Source: Saprospiraceae bacterium
Lineage (GTDB): Bacteria; Bacteroidota; Bacteroidia; Chitinophagales; Saprospiraceae
Assembly: GCA_024103005.1 (NCBI GenBank)
Contig: JAGFJA010000027.1
Coordinates: 1 to 64,000, forward strand
Direction: 5' to 3'
DNA length: 64,000 nt
A program made the position numbers and the translations under genes. Shown here piece after piece: positions 54,261 through 64,000 of this stretch; position 1 is the stretch's first letter, and every line of letters begins with the position of its first letter. The notes beneath the pieces are model-generated. The model worked only from the letters and a program-made list of their open reading frames with translations, was not told the DNA's origin and searched no databases.

Positions 54261-55928
54261 TCAGAACCGCAGGCTGATGCCTCCCAGGACATTTATGCCG
54301 TAAGAAGGGTATTTGTACCATCTTTGGTATTTGACGGAAGCAAGATTATTGATGGCCAAGAATGCTCCGAAATTTTCAGTAAAGAAATAATCTCCTTTTA
54401 CACTCAGGTCGAACAGCGGATTTAGATTTCCTATAGAGCCGAAACGATTGCGATATGGACTTCCGGTAGCAAAGTTGAGGTCAGCTTTTAATTTTAACTT
54501 ATCTTCGAGCATCAGGTAAGCTGCATTAATGCCCAGCTGGAACGGTATAATTCCATAGGCGCGTGCCTGAACTCTGGGTGAAGAATTTTGTTGGAGGAAG
54601 TTGACGGAAGTGGTCAGTTTTTCTAAGAAAGTTGCTGACAATTCACCTCCGATATAGAAGATATTCACATCGTCCTTAATTACGTCAAATTGTCTCAGGT
54701 CATTAGCTTGCTGGACAAAGAGGGCGTAATCCTTATTGGTTTTATAACCAATTTTAACTCTATAATTGACGGCCTTAAATCCACCGCCGATACCTCCGAA
54801 AAAGTCGAAATATTTGGTGTTGAACGGGCCCTCATTGCCAGTTTCGGCAAATCTTGTATAGATAAACGGATTTAGTGTACTCAAACGTTTAAAACTGTTC
54901 TGATACTGATCACCGGTTGCGCCTATAAAAACATTGATGGCCGGTCCGCTGATATTGGCACTGGCTTCGATGTCAGGGAATAAGCTCAGTCCGGAACTGC
55001 TTTGGAGGTTGGCTCCTAACTTAACTTTAAAGAAGTCTCCATGAAAGGTGAAGGATGGTTTGACGTTGAAATTGTTTAATTTACTTTTTTCCGTATCTCC
55101 GTAAGCCAGCAAATCGTCTGTTATCTGAAGGGTAAAGTTATGACGATCAGCAATCCATTTAATGGCACCTACATCAAGATTAAAACCTCTTTCCGTTGAG
55201 GCGAAATTATCCTTGTATCCATACATATCCACACCTCCCCAGAAATCAACGTCGAAGCTGTTTTTTTTGCTGTTGAAGATTTTAATACCGGCTCCCACAT
55301 TAGTAAATTTTCTTTTGGCTGGATCGCCTGGAAATGAGGTGTCTTCCGGATTGTAACCGCCATAAAATCTGTAATTATTTAAATCCACATTAACGTGCCC
55401 GTTCATACCGACACCTGCTTCAAGATAATTGGTGCCACTCAGACCGATATTGGTTTCAGCAAAAACCTGATTTTCTCGGGAAGAATTATAAATTCCGTAA
55501 TGATGACCATATAAGTCAATGAAATAATTTTTTGTATTTGTAGTGGAATAGGCGCCTTCAAGGAATCCTGCCAAAGGAAATCCCGTACCTAACTTCAGAT
55601 AACCTTTATATGACTCCGGAATTTTTTCTTTTGAAATGCCCAAAGGTCTGATATCGGGAGCATGTTCCTTTATATCTGCTTTTTTGTCTTTGATTTCAGG
55701 CTGGAGATTATAATTATATTCCTTTTTCTCAGCACTGGCATCAGGTAACTTGCCTTGTAAAGGAAGTTTTTGTGCAACTAAAAGCTTAGCGTCATAACTT
55801 TTTATTACTTCAACAGTGCCTGATGGAAGGTCTGTTTGTGCAGACAATACAGTTCCCAGTAAAAGTAAAGTTATCATGCCTAGAAATCCGGATGCCTGAG
55901 ATTTTATTTTTTTATTATTGAAATTCAT
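54261..55928 (-). CDS. Outer membrane beta-barrel protein, partner of the TPR protein
   Basis: 555 residues. Signal peptide to about 30 (LSAQT). A Lys/Pro-rich periplasmic segment follows at about 35-105 (EKKEYNYNLQPEIKDKKADIKEHAPDIRPL), then a beta-barrel to the end with alternating aromatic strands and a final GINVLGGISLRF, the usual terminal Phe signature for BAM recognition. No TonB plug is seen. It lies 67 bases downstream of a 1018-residue TPR protein gene on the same strand; such TPR/barrel pairs recur in Bacteroidota, suggesting an envelope complex. Substrate and role are unknown. Confidence 0.82.
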   Translation of the reverse strand: MNFNNKKIKSQASGFLGMITLLLLGTVLSAQTDLPSGTVEVIKSYDAKLLVAQKLPLQGKLPDASAEKKEYNYNLQPEIKDKKADIKEHAPDIRPLGISKEKIPESYKGYLKLGTGFPLAGFLEGAYSTTNTKNYFIDLYGHHYGIYNSSRENQVFAETNIGLSGTNYLEAGVGMNGHVNVDLNNYRFYGGYNPEDTSFPGDPAKRKFTNVGAGIKIFNSKKNSFDVDFWGGVDMYGYKDNFASTERGFNLDVGAIKWIADRHNFTLQITDDLLAYGDTEKSKLNNFNVKPSFTFHGDFFKVKLGANLQSSSGLSLFPDIEASANISGPAINVFIGATGDQYQNSFKRLSTLNPFIYTRFAETGNEGPFNTKYFDFFGGIGGGFKAVNYRVKIGYKTNKDYALFVQQANDLRQFDVIKDDVNIFYIGGELSATFLEKLTTSVNFLQQNSSPRVQARAYGIIPFQLGINAAYLMLEDKLKLKADLNFATGSPYRNRFGSIGNLNPLFDLSVKGDYFFTENFGAFLAINNLASVKYQRWYKYPSYGINVLGGISLRF

Positions 55929-55995
55929 AGTATTTCAGAAATTATGTTGAATACAGAAATTGTTTTGTTTTGATTAGAAATTCTCTTGAATTTTA

Positions 55996-58900
55996 TCACT
56001 TTTTTCCACCTGCCTCTTTCTTTTTGACGGCTTCCAGTTTGGCACTGGCTTCATCCGAGAGGTTCTTATCATCATGGAAATTCTCGAGTACAGCTTCCAG
56101 AGCAGCTTTGGCATCCAGATAATTGCCTTTATCTGACAGAATATCTGCGGTCAGGATAAGTGCCTTTGCTACCCAATAAGGATAATCATTATTTGCCTCC
56201 ATCGCTTCCTGAGCCAGTTGTTCGGCAGTTGCAGCGTCATTTCTCATATAATAAATTTGAGCTACCCTATACCTTGACTCAGCTGTTTGTTCATTGGAAG
56301 AATTTCTTATAACTTCATTATAGCTTTCAAGGGCTGTGTTGTAATCCTTTAATTCTTGTGCGGATTTGGCGCGGTAAAACTGAGCAGAAGTTTTTTGCTC
56401 TTTTGTGGATTTGTCACTTTGAATGACTATATCTGCAAGTCTGATCACTTCATTGTGCTTGCCTATCCTGTTGGCACTTCTCAACGCACCCAGCTGGGCT
56501 TCAAATCTTTTATCTTCTTTGGTTGTAACTTCAGCCAGGGTAGAGTAGTAGTCGTATGCATCATTAAAGTTTTGACTGTAGTTATAGCTGATGATAGCTG
56601 CTTTTTCAAGTGCATCTTCATAAAATTCACTTTTCCCTGCAGAAATAATTGCCTTATAATCAGCCAGACCTTCACCGTATTTTTTCAAAGCGGTAAAACA
56701 TTCACCTCGATAAAAAATCGCATCCATTGTATTGGTTCCTTTAGGATACTTCTTAATATAGTCGGTAAAAGAAGTAACAGCTTCTGCATATTTGCCTTCC
56801 TGATAGTATCCTTCGGCCACCTGATAGGCAGCATCTTCTTTTTCATCCGTATTGGCTTTGTATCCGGGTATGGTTTCAGCATATGCAAAATATTCGTCCG
56901 GTTTTTTAAGGTCTGTGATATAGATCTCCTTGATGGCAGCTAAGGCAGTATTGCCTTCTTCTTTTGTCGGATTGTAATTGAAAACCTGCTTGTAGGAACG
57001 AAGTGCATTGTTATACTCATTGGAATTATAATACATTAACCCCATTTTCAAGAGCGCTTTATTTACCAAATTAGATGTCTTTCCGTGTTCTTCAACTAAT
57101 CTGTTGAGTGTTGCAATTCCGTCCTGTAATCTGTTCATGCCATCATAGGTATTGCCCAATTCAAGTAGTGCGTCGTCTGCGTACTCAGATTTTCCGTACT
57201 GATTAGCGATATTGGTCAGGGCCATAATCTTGCCTCTCTTGTCACCCTGAAGACCTAAAATCATAGCTTTCTGGTACATGGCATATACGGCATTCGGGTA
57301 ATTATTGTTTATTGCCAGATTATAGTATTCCTTTGCCTTGGTATAATTATTTTTCTTTAGGTAGCAATCTCCCGTTCTCATAATGATATCGGGAATCAGG
57401 CTTTCCACCACGTAAGCATCCTCAGATTTGTTTACTCTTTTAAAGCCATTCATTGCCTTTTCAAAGTACTTTAATGCTTCATTATAATTCTCCTCATTCA
57501 GGTAGGTATATCCCAGATCATAATTAGCAGCTGCAACACTTGATTGGGGAGGCAGGTTGTTGATTCCTTCAGCCATCTGGATAAAAGTGTTTAACTCCGA
57601 TCTGGTGTTTTTGACATCATTTTTATTGTAATAAGCATCGCCGAGGAAGAAGTGAGACATTGCCTTGATCTTGACGTCAGAACCCGTTACCATAGCTTTT
57701 TTAAATAATGGCTGACAGGCATCCCATGATTTTTGAGAATGGAGCTGAATTCCCCGGTAGAAGAGGACTTTCTGATAAGTTTCCGTCATCTTAACAGATT
57801 TGTTGGGGAAGCTTTCCAGCAGTTTGATCGCTTTTTCGTAGTCTCCGGAATTGATAAGGATTTCGCTTATAAGCTCCTGTGATTCATTGTAGTGTTTTGA
57901 ACCGGATTTGATTTGCTGCAATGCTGTCAACGCTTCCTTGTTGTAGTTTAATTCGGCGGATAATTTAGCATAGTTAAACAAGGCTTCTTCAGCTATCTCA
58001 GGGTCGTAATTTCGGCTGGAGGCCTTTAGGAATGCATTTCTGGCAGCATTTTTATCATTGAGTTTGAGGTAGGAATCTCCTGAATAAAACATTGCATACA
58101 TGCCTAATTCGGAGTCATCGTCTTCCAATGGCTTTAAGGTCGTTATTGCCTTGTTGTATTCTTTAATCTTGTATTGAGCGACACCCAATCTGAAATAATC
58201 TTCATGGGTCATTTTTGAGCTGTTTTCGGCAAATTCTTCTAAGTAAGGTAATGCCTTTTCGTAGTCTCCTCTCCCGAAATATGCCTGACCCAACATCTGC
58301 CTGATTTCCGGCTGCTTTTTAATATCTGAATCTCCCAGTAAGGGCTCTGCAAAAGCTATTAATTCGTCATATTTTTTCTGAGCAAGTAAAATCTGACAAA
58401 TGTGTACCGGCACGACAGATTTATAACGTCTTGTTTGAGTCAATGATTTAAATGCTGTCACCGCATTGTCAAAATCATCCGTGTAGTATGCAGAAAGACC
58501 ATAATAATAAATCGCCTGCTCCTGATATTTGTTCTTTATATTTTTAATGGATGCAAATGATGCTTTTGCTTCCGGATACTTTTTCTTGAAAAACTGTGCA
58601 TATCCTTTTTTAAACAAGATTTCAGACCTCTGCTCGTCAGATAAGGTCGTCGGAACAATCATGGCATAGAAGGACAAGGCTTCATCATAATTTTTCTTGG
58701 AATAATAATAATTACCCAGATCCATTACCGCTTCATAAGCGAGTGCATCCGGCTGATTTTGTCTGAAATAGGACAACATAACCATTTCAGCATCCGGTTT
58801 GCCGATTCTGACCGAGCTTTTTCCCATCATTAGAATGGATTTGGCAGTTAGGAGCGTAACCTTCGGATCGTTGTTTTGATTTTCAATTTTGGAAGAATGT

Positions 58901-59052
58901 TCAAATGCACTGAAGGCAGCCCCGTAGATGCCCTGATCGTATAAGTCTAAACCCCTCTCAAATTCGGCAGTTTTTTCAGAAAATACGGAAGTTTTTTGTG
59001 CGAAAATAAAGCCCGGTAATATCAACAACAGGCAAAATTGCAATAATTTCAT
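55996..59052 (-). CDS. Large secreted TPR-repeat protein
   Basis: 1018 residues from the ATG at 59052; a TTG 13 codons upstream would precede the signal peptide MKLLQFCLLLILPGFIFAQ and is not likely. After the signal peptide the whole protein is made of tetratricopeptide repeats (A-L-x-Y-Y/F patterns such as NYNEALKYFEKAM, KYAEAVTSFTDYIKKYP, DYNTALESYNEVI), probably 20 or more, ending in a Lys-rich tail. No lipobox, so it should be periplasmic. It resembles tolA/YbgF-like TPR scaffolds of Bacteroidota and is longer than T9SS PorW/SprE. Upstream of the barrel gene; presumably a scaffold for it. Confidence 0.9.
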   Translation of the reverse strand: MKLLQFCLLLILPGFIFAQKTSVFSEKTAEFERGLDLYDQGIYGAAFSAFEHSSKIENQNNDPKVTLLTAKSILMMGKSSVRIGKPDAEMVMLSYFRQNQPDALAYEAVMDLGNYYYSKKNYDEALSFYAMIVPTTLSDEQRSEILFKKGYAQFFKKKYPEAKASFASIKNIKNKYQEQAIYYYGLSAYYTDDFDNAVTAFKSLTQTRRYKSVVPVHICQILLAQKKYDELIAFAEPLLGDSDIKKQPEIRQMLGQAYFGRGDYEKALPYLEEFAENSSKMTHEDYFRLGVAQYKIKEYNKAITTLKPLEDDDSELGMYAMFYSGDSYLKLNDKNAARNAFLKASSRNYDPEIAEEALFNYAKLSAELNYNKEALTALQQIKSGSKHYNESQELISEILINSGDYEKAIKLLESFPNKSVKMTETYQKVLFYRGIQLHSQKSWDACQPLFKKAMVTGSDVKIKAMSHFFLGDAYYNKNDVKNTRSELNTFIQMAEGINNLPPQSSVAAANYDLGYTYLNEENYNEALKYFEKAMNGFKRVNKSEDAYVVESLIPDIIMRTGDCYLKKNNYTKAKEYYNLAINNNYPNAVYAMYQKAMILGLQGDKRGKIMALTNIANQYGKSEYADDALLELGNTYDGMNRLQDGIATLNRLVEEHGKTSNLVNKALLKMGLMYYNSNEYNNALRSYKQVFNYNPTKEEGNTALAAIKEIYITDLKKPDEYFAYAETIPGYKANTDEKEDAAYQVAEGYYQEGKYAEAVTSFTDYIKKYPKGTNTMDAIFYRGECFTALKKYGEGLADYKAIISAGKSEFYEDALEKAAIISYNYSQNFNDAYDYYSTLAEVTTKEDKRFEAQLGALRSANRIGKHNEVIRLADIVIQSDKSTKEQKTSAQFYRAKSAQELKDYNTALESYNEVIRNSSNEQTAESRYRVAQIYYMRNDAATAEQLAQEAMEANNDYPYWVAKALILTADILSDKGNYLDAKAALEAVLENFHDDKNLSDEASAKLEAVKKKEAGGKK

Positions 59053-59325
59053 ATGATTGCTTTTGTTATTATTTGCTATAAAACTGTTCAAACAATAGTT
59101 TTTAGTATGTAAATTAATACGAAGGTAAAAATATATTTTAAATTGTAATTGTAAAATAAACAGATTGTGATGCTTATATGTTAGTTAATTGTGTCATGTT
59201 TAATTTGAATGCTTTAAAACACAATAATTCATCCATGTCTGAATGATGCAGACTTTTCAACTTTCAATGAATTTTTTTGTAATTTTATCTTGATAAAAGG
59301 AAGTGACCAAGATATATATTATTTA

Positions 59326-61131
59326 ATGAAGCTAAAAGTCTGCCTGTTTTTGTTATGTTTTGTTGCCATGTCAAGGGACATGTCGGCTCAACCCATCAAT
59401 GATGAGTGCAGGCAGGCAATATTTCTACCGGATGTGAAGGATTTCTGTTCAGGAAGCAATGCTTTTTCTACCAAAAATGCTACGCCTTCCTTCAATGGAA
59501 TCTCACAGTGTAATCCTTCCGGTGGGCCGGATGTCTGGTTTACTTTTTTTGTAACAGCTTCTGATGTGGTCATAAAAATTATTCCTGATGATATTCAGCC
59601 GGTGGATGCGACATTATATAGTGGTAAATGTAGCGGCCTGTCGGAGGAGGTGTGTGGTTCAATATCATCAGGTGAATCCGTTCTTCAGTTGTATAAGGGA
59701 GGTCTTATACCCGGAACACGACTGTTTCTCAGAGTCAGCGATATGCAGGCAGCGGGCTTCGATTTTACGGTATGTATAAATAATTTTTTTGCTCCGGTGT
59801 TGGATGGGAGTGATTGCTCTACGGCCAATTTAATTTGCTCAAAACACTCATTTGCGGTGAAAAATGTTACCGGCTTCGGCAAGGTTAATGAGCTGCAGGA
59901 TGCACCCTGCTTTTCGAATACCGTCGAATCCAATAGTATCTGGTTTAGATGGATCTGTGATGACCCGGGTACATTTACTTTTAGTCTGAATCCGCTCAAA
60001 GAATCAGATGATTTGGATTTTGTGCTTTATAAGGTCAATGGTGACCCGATGGGATGTAATCTTGAACTTATCAGATGTATGGCTACCGGGATTTCTCCCG
60101 GAAATTGTCCCAACTTTCCTAATTGTTGCGGTCCGACCGGTTTGATGGAGGGCGAAGCAGATGTTTCGGAATCAGCAGGCTGCAGTCCGGAAAAGAATAA
60201 TTTTTTAGCACCAATCGATATGCAATCAGGTGAGGCTTATGCTTTGCTTGTAAATAATTATACCTCACAGAATCAAGGATTTGATTTTGTGATGGGCGGA
60301 ACTGCTACTCTCAGGGGAATAAAGGCTGATCTGAATATTCAGCCAAATCAGGGAGTTTGTTTAGGTGATGAGATTATTGTTCATGAATCAATCGATAATC
60401 CTGTCGGCAATGCCACTGACATTAAATGGTATTTTGGTCCTGATGCCCGACCGCCGGCAGCTGTAGGAAATGGACCACAAACGGTTACATTCAATCATTC
60501 AGGGACAAAAGTTGTGTCCGTAATTGTGACAGACACAGCAGGTTGTAAGGCATTTGTGCAGGATACACTTCACATTGACTGTTGTGGCGGAACTTTGTCT
60601 GTTGACATTGGAAGTGATACAATAGTTGCACTGGGAAGTCAACCTGATATAAATGTTAATTATAATTTAGAGGGAGAGATGGTGACATACAAGTGGACAC
60701 CGGCAGATAAAGTATCCTGTGACAGTTGTGTGAAACCCGGAATATTGCCGGTATCCGGAGATTTTTTTCTTCATCTTGAGCTGAATGATGAAAATGGATG
60801 TCGTGCCGGTGATGGCATATTAATAAAGGCAAAGGATCCGGATTTTTTCTTTCCGAATATTTTTTCTCCCAACGAAGACGGCATCAACGATTATTTTTTT
60901 CCTGATTTGTCCTTACTCGTTTCTCGTGTGGTTGAAATGAAAGTTTATAATCGCTGGGGTGCACAAGTCTTTTCAGGTAATAATCTTGATCCGGCCTTTC
61001 CGAATCAGGGATGGGATGGGACGTTTAGGGGAAAGACTGCTTCATCCGGAGTGTATGTGTACTATGCGGTGTTAGAGTTAAAGGGTGTGGGAAATATTAA
61101 GGTTAAGGGAAATGTTACTCTCGTCAGGTAG
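59326..61131 (+). CDS. Secreted surface protein with PKD-like module and T9SS type B sorting domain
   Basis: 601 residues from the ATG at 59326; a TTG at 59290 is possible but would sit before the signal peptide (MKLKVCLFLLCFVAMSRDMSAQ). Two tandem jelly-roll-like modules (about 25-165 and 170-345) carry paired cysteines and the same PSGGPDVWFTFF and SNSIWFRW strands. A PKD-type module lies at about 345-430 (TAGCKAF), and a C-terminal gliding-motility (CHU_C) domain (FFFPNIFSPNEDGINDYF, KVYNRWGAQVF, GWDGTFRGKTASSGVYVYYAVLEL). Probably a surface adhesin. lptC starts 36 bases after its stop. Confidence 0.9.
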   Translation: MKLKVCLFLLCFVAMSRDMSAQPINDECRQAIFLPDVKDFCSGSNAFSTKNATPSFNGISQCNPSGGPDVWFTFFVTASDVVIKIIPDDIQPVDATLYSGKCSGLSEEVCGSISSGESVLQLYKGGLIPGTRLFLRVSDMQAAGFDFTVCINNFFAPVLDGSDCSTANLICSKHSFAVKNVTGFGKVNELQDAPCFSNTVESNSIWFRWICDDPGTFTFSLNPLKESDDLDFVLYKVNGDPMGCNLELIRCMATGISPGNCPNFPNCCGPTGLMEGEADVSESAGCSPEKNNFLAPIDMQSGEAYALLVNNYTSQNQGFDFVMGGTATLRGIKADLNIQPNQGVCLGDEIIVHESIDNPVGNATDIKWYFGPDARPPAAVGNGPQTVTFNHSGTKVVSVIVTDTAGCKAFVQDTLHIDCCGGTLSVDIGSDTIVALGSQPDINVNYNLEGEMVTYKWTPADKVSCDSCVKPGILPVSGDFFLHLELNDENGCRAGDGILIKAKDPDFFFPNIFSPNEDGINDYFFPDLSLLVSRVVEMKVYNRWGAQVFSGNNLDPAFPNQGWDGTFRGKTASSGVYVYYAVLELKGVGNIKVKGNVTLVR

Positions 61132-61167
61132 TCAGTACAATTGGAAGAAAATTTGCACCTTTGCGAT

Positions 61168-61734
61168 ATGAAAGAGGTGTCAGTCAGGATTTTGATTTTT
61201 ATCGCATTTGTCACAGCTGTTACTGCGTGTGAAAACGATATAAGGGAGGTCAACAGAGTTGCGGGCGCCATTGCCTCCGGAAGCTATGAGACGGGCGTTG
61301 ACGGCGAGATTATTTACAGTGATTCCGCACATCTTAAAGTCAGAATTAAGTTTGATACCATTGCAAGGATTTTAGACCCGGGAGACCAAAGGGATATATT
61401 CCCCAAGGGAGTGATTGTATCATTTTATGACGATAAGGGTAATGTTTCTAGTATTCTGACAGCCGGAAGAGCAGAAAGAATTGCAAAAAAAAATATTGTT
61501 GTGGCGACTGATTCTGTTCATCTCGTAAGCCGCAACGGTGAAGAATTGCTCACCAATGAATTGATCTGGGACGAATGGAAAAAAGAAGTATATACAAAGC
61601 GATTTGTCAAACTTACCCGTCCGGGTGAGGTTATTTATAGTTTCGGCTTTAAGTCCAATCAGGAATTTACCAAATATGAGATTAATGCTATCTCCGGAAA
61701 GCTGAAGAAGGAGAGTGTTGAAGGAGAGTTTTAG
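61168..61734 (+). CDS. lptC: LPS export ABC transporter periplasmic protein LptC
   Basis: 188 residues from the ATG at 61168; an earlier TTG is unlikely. N-terminal lipobox-like TAVTACEND, then a beta-jellyroll: GVDGEIIYSDSAHLKVRIKFD, DIFPKGVIVSFYDDKGNVSSILTAGRAE, VVATDSVHLVSRNGEELLTNELIWDEWKKEVYTKRFVKLTRPGE. This is the standard YrbK/LptC pattern. It links LptBFG to LptA in lipopolysaccharide transport. Confidence 0.92.
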   Translation: MKEVSVRILIFIAFVTAVTACENDIREVNRVAGAIASGSYETGVDGEIIYSDSAHLKVRIKFDTIARILDPGDQRDIFPKGVIVSFYDDKGNVSSILTAGRAERIAKKNIVVATDSVHLVSRNGEELLTNELIWDEWKKEVYTKRFVKLTRPGEVIYSFGFKSNQEFTKYEINAISGKLKKESVEGEF

Positions 61735-62102
61735 CAGAAAAAAGTTAATACCTTTCCTCATAAGTCATTCATTGTTTTTCTGTTTTTCATTGGACGAATA
61801 TTCAGCTATATTATCGGGAAATATTATTGTTTAGAATAAGAAATGGTATAAAATCTCTTATTTGTCTCAATATTATCGGTGAATTTGTACTTTTGGAGGG
61901 TATATATTCAGGAATTATATCTGCTTTACCTTGTCTTTCGACGACTTGTATAATATAAGTAGATATAGTACTGTCCGGATAAAAAATTCATTGCAGGATA
62001 ATAAATAAGTTCGGAACGATATTATATATGGTGTAGTAACAAATAATCGTTGCAGTCGCCAATTGTGAAAACGACCTTGCATAATTGTATTAAACGAGTA
62101 GG
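61735..62102. other. Intergenic region upstream of the partial receptor
   Basis: About 368 AT-rich bases. No ORF, hairpin or RNA could be supported; it should hold the promoter of the gene at 62103. Confidence 0.5.
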
Positions 62103-64000
62103 ATGAATAGACTTTTCCTTTGGATGATTTTGTTGTTTCAGTCTGTGATGATATATGGTCAGGGATTGAAAGGTATTGTTTGTGACGATCTGAATGGTTA
62201 CGGGATCGAGAAGGCCACCGTGACTGTTATGAGAACACGCGATTCTTTATTGGTAGCTTACGACAGGACCTGGTCAAATGGCAGTTTCCTGTTTGACAAG
62301 TTAAAGCCGGATCATTATGATATTTTTATTTCTTATCCCGACTATTTGGGCTACGCTACTGATGTAGAGATTACACCCGGGAATATTCATAATATGGATA
62401 CCATACGTCTGATTAAAAACAGCCAGATGCTCAATGAAATCACCATAGTGGATGGAAGCAAAATAAAGTTTAAGGGGGATACCATTCAGTTTATTGCTGA
62501 TAGTTTTAAAGTCGGTTCAAATGCCAACGTTGAAGACTTGTTGAAAAAAATGTCAGGTATACAGGTGAACTCTAAAGGTGAAATAACGGCCTTCGGAGAG
62601 AAGGTGGAAAAGGTTTTTGTAGATGGAGAGGAATTTTTTGGATCCGACCCTACCATTGCTACCCGAAACATTCAGGCAAAGGCAGTGGATAAGGTCCAGG
62701 TTTTTGACAAGACATCCAAACAGGAAGAGCTGACAGGAATTCCTGATGACGAGAGGTTCAAGGCGATAAATCTCACGCTGAAGGAAGAATATAAAAAAGG
62801 TTATTTCGGAAAGGCGAAAGCCGGCATTGGAGCTAAACCACTCTATTATGATGAGTCGCTTATGTTTCAAGCCTATACTAAAAAGACCAAAGTATCCGCC
62901 TATGGGATAGCCAGTAATACAGGTACAACAGGGCTTGACTTCGATGATATGAACCGTTATATGGGCGGCTTTTCCGGGGGCAATATGATGTTTGATGGTA
63001 ATTCAGTTATGATTACAATGACATCTGACGGAGATGATGATATTAGTTGGGATGGTCGGTACAATGGGATAGGCCTGCCAAAGAGCCTGAGCGGAGGAGC
63101 TTCCGTTTCAACCAAGTTGGCTAAGGACAAAATAAAGCTGTCAGGTAGCTATGGTTATTCTGACCTCAGACTTAATAAGGAATTGTCGGATAATACAACC
63201 AATTTTTTACCGGAAAGAAGTTATATTCAGGAAAACAGAGAGAGCTCTATTAATCGAAAAATCACCCATTCCGGAAAATTAAAGTTTGAAATGGACATTG
63301 ATTCTTTTACAACTTTAAGCATTATGGCTTCTGCAAGTATCAAAGATTACGACAATTCAAAGGTAGCTCATTCGAGACAGATTGGGCTGGACAGTACTGC
63401 GATTACCACCGTTGATAGAGAACTTACGAGTAAGAAACAAGTAAATGCAATAAACAGTAATGTTTCTCTTACCCGAAAGTTCAGGAAAAAAGGCAGATTT
63501 TTGTCAGTCAATGGTTCTTACAATTTGTCAGAGAGCAATGGTACGGTAAGTCTGATAAGCGAGAATAAATACTATTCCCAGAATATCTTTCAGAACCTCA
63601 ATCAAATTCAGGATGTGGACAGTAAAAGTAATTCCTATAATGGTAATATAACTTTCAGCGAACCAATCAATGACAAATGGACTTCTCAGGTAAATTTTTA
63701 CTCGTCCCATTCGGGTAATTTGTCCGACCGGATTACCAATGAACTGGACGAGGAAACAAACCAATATGACCGATATATCGACTCTCTGAGCAATGATTAT
63801 AATTACAGGATAGCGACAAACGGGGGCGGACTTGCTTTTAACTTTAAGAATGAAAAATACAATTTCAGATTGGGGACCAATGCTGACTATGCTGTTACGC
63901 TAAGGGAGAATAAGATAGATACGTCACGGGTATTTAACTCAACCTTCAGGTGGCTGCCCAGTGCAAACTTCAACTATAAATTTAATCGTACATCAAACCT
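62103..64000 (+). CDS. Outer membrane beta-barrel receptor-like protein, cut by right edge
   Basis: At least 632 residues; the frame is open to the window end. Signal peptide MNRLFLWMILLFQSVMIYGQ. A carboxypeptidase-like regulatory domain (about 22-105: GIVCDDLNGYGIEKATVTVMRTRDS) is followed by a plug-like domain with VEDLLKKMSGIQVNSKGEI and KVEKVFVDGEEFFGSDPTIATRNIQAKAVDKVQVFD, then the barrel. This is the OMP_b-brl_3/TonB-receptor-like family common in Bacteroidota, often for surface-bound ligands or maturation of other barrels. The C-terminus is not seen. Confidence 0.9.
   Translation, partial: MNRLFLWMILLFQSVMIYGQGLKGIVCDDLNGYGIEKATVTVMRTRDSLLVAYDRTWSNGSFLFDKLKPDHYDIFISYPDYLGYATDVEITPGNIHNMDTIRLIKNSQMLNEITIVDGSKIKFKGDTIQFIADSFKVGSNANVEDLLKKMSGIQVNSKGEITAFGEKVEKVFVDGEEFFGSDPTIATRNIQAKAVDKVQVFDKTSKQEELTGIPDDERFKAINLTLKEEYKKGYFGKAKAGIGAKPLYYDESLMFQAYTKKTKVSAYGIASNTGTTGLDFDDMNRYMGGFSGGNMMFDGNSVMITMTSDGDDDISWDGRYNGIGLPKSLSGGASVSTKLAKDKIKLSGSYGYSDLRLNKELSDNTTNFLPERSYIQENRESSINRKITHSGKLKFEMDIDSFTTLSIMASASIKDYDNSKVAHSRQIGLDSTAITTVDRELTSKKQVNAINSNVSLTRKFRKKGRFLSVNGSYNLSESNGTVSLISENKYYSQNIFQNLNQIQDVDSKSNSYNGNITFSEPINDKWTSQVNFYSSHSGNLSDRITNELDEETNQYDRYIDSLSNDYNYRIATNGGGLAFNFKNEKYNFRLGTNADYAVTLRENKIDTSRVFNSTFRWLPSANFNYKFNRTSN

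Noticed and set aside
1..64000. tRNA genes, insertion sequences, prophage, integrases, att sites or defence islands
   Set aside because: I looked through all spacers and found no tRNA-like cloverleaf, transposase, integrase, restriction-modification or toxin-antitoxin genes that I could support.

Overview
The window comes from a chromosome of the phylum Bacteroidota, most likely a Saprospiraceae-like or related environmental lineage. Evidence: many secreted proteins end in type IX secretion (T9SS) sorting domains, both type A (Por-type) and type B (gliding-motility/CHU_C-type). Promoters match the Bacteroidota -7 element TAnnTTTG, Shine-Dalgarno sequences are essentially absent, the DNA is AT-rich, and BshC (bacillithiol), MeaB, LptC, LemA and a SusC/TonB-type receptor are present. 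It is ordinary chromosome with a strong housekeeping component. I see no phage, IS element, CRISPR array, tRNA or integrase.

Layout. 1-7.5 kb: a truncated esterase-like lipoprotein whose start codon seems lost, a small secreted protein, NhaA, a LemA/DUF2207 membrane pair, a lipoprotein and an OmpA-type lipoprotein. 7.7-12.4 kb: NadA, a DUF2147 protein, an acyl-CoA thioesterase, a TraB/GumN protein and RlmB. 12.4-24.3 kb: a large M36 metalloprotease, an M23 protein, a metal-transporter-like membrane protein, a secreted nuclease/phosphatase-fold protein, dihydroorotase, malate dehydrogenase and an M43 protease. 24.4-32.7 kb: SucC, a cysteine desulfurase, a phosphoglucosamine mutase-like enzyme, ferritin, Bcp peroxiredoxin, a second M23 protein and MeaB. 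32.8-37 kb: a type B T9SS adhesin-like protein and a lipoprotein/SCO1/cytochrome c operon. 37.3-41.9 kb is the most accessory-looking part: an orphan DUF5682 protein, a methyltransferase, gene debris and a small secreted protein. 41.9-51.3 kb: Upp, MarC, Cmk, DUF2795, QueA, a TonB-dependent receptor, BshC, AccD and DapB. 51.4-64 kb: two T9SS type A proteins, RNase P RNA, a beta-barrel/TPR pair, a type B T9SS protein, LptC and an outer-membrane receptor cut by the right edge.

The most striking observation is at 53.5 kb. Six perfect tandem copies of a 10-bp unit lie inside the signal-peptide coding region of a short T9SS protein. With 1, 4 or 7 units the ORF reads through in frame into a textbook signal peptide; with the 6 units present here it is frame-shifted off. 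This is the architecture of a phase-variable contingency gene. Second, two diverged copies of a roughly 300-bp non-coding repeat lie directly downstream of two unrelated genes, at 19.8 kb and 47.4 kb.

Several start codons were moved from TTG to the next in-frame ATG where a signal peptide or family length supports it; this is said in each entry.
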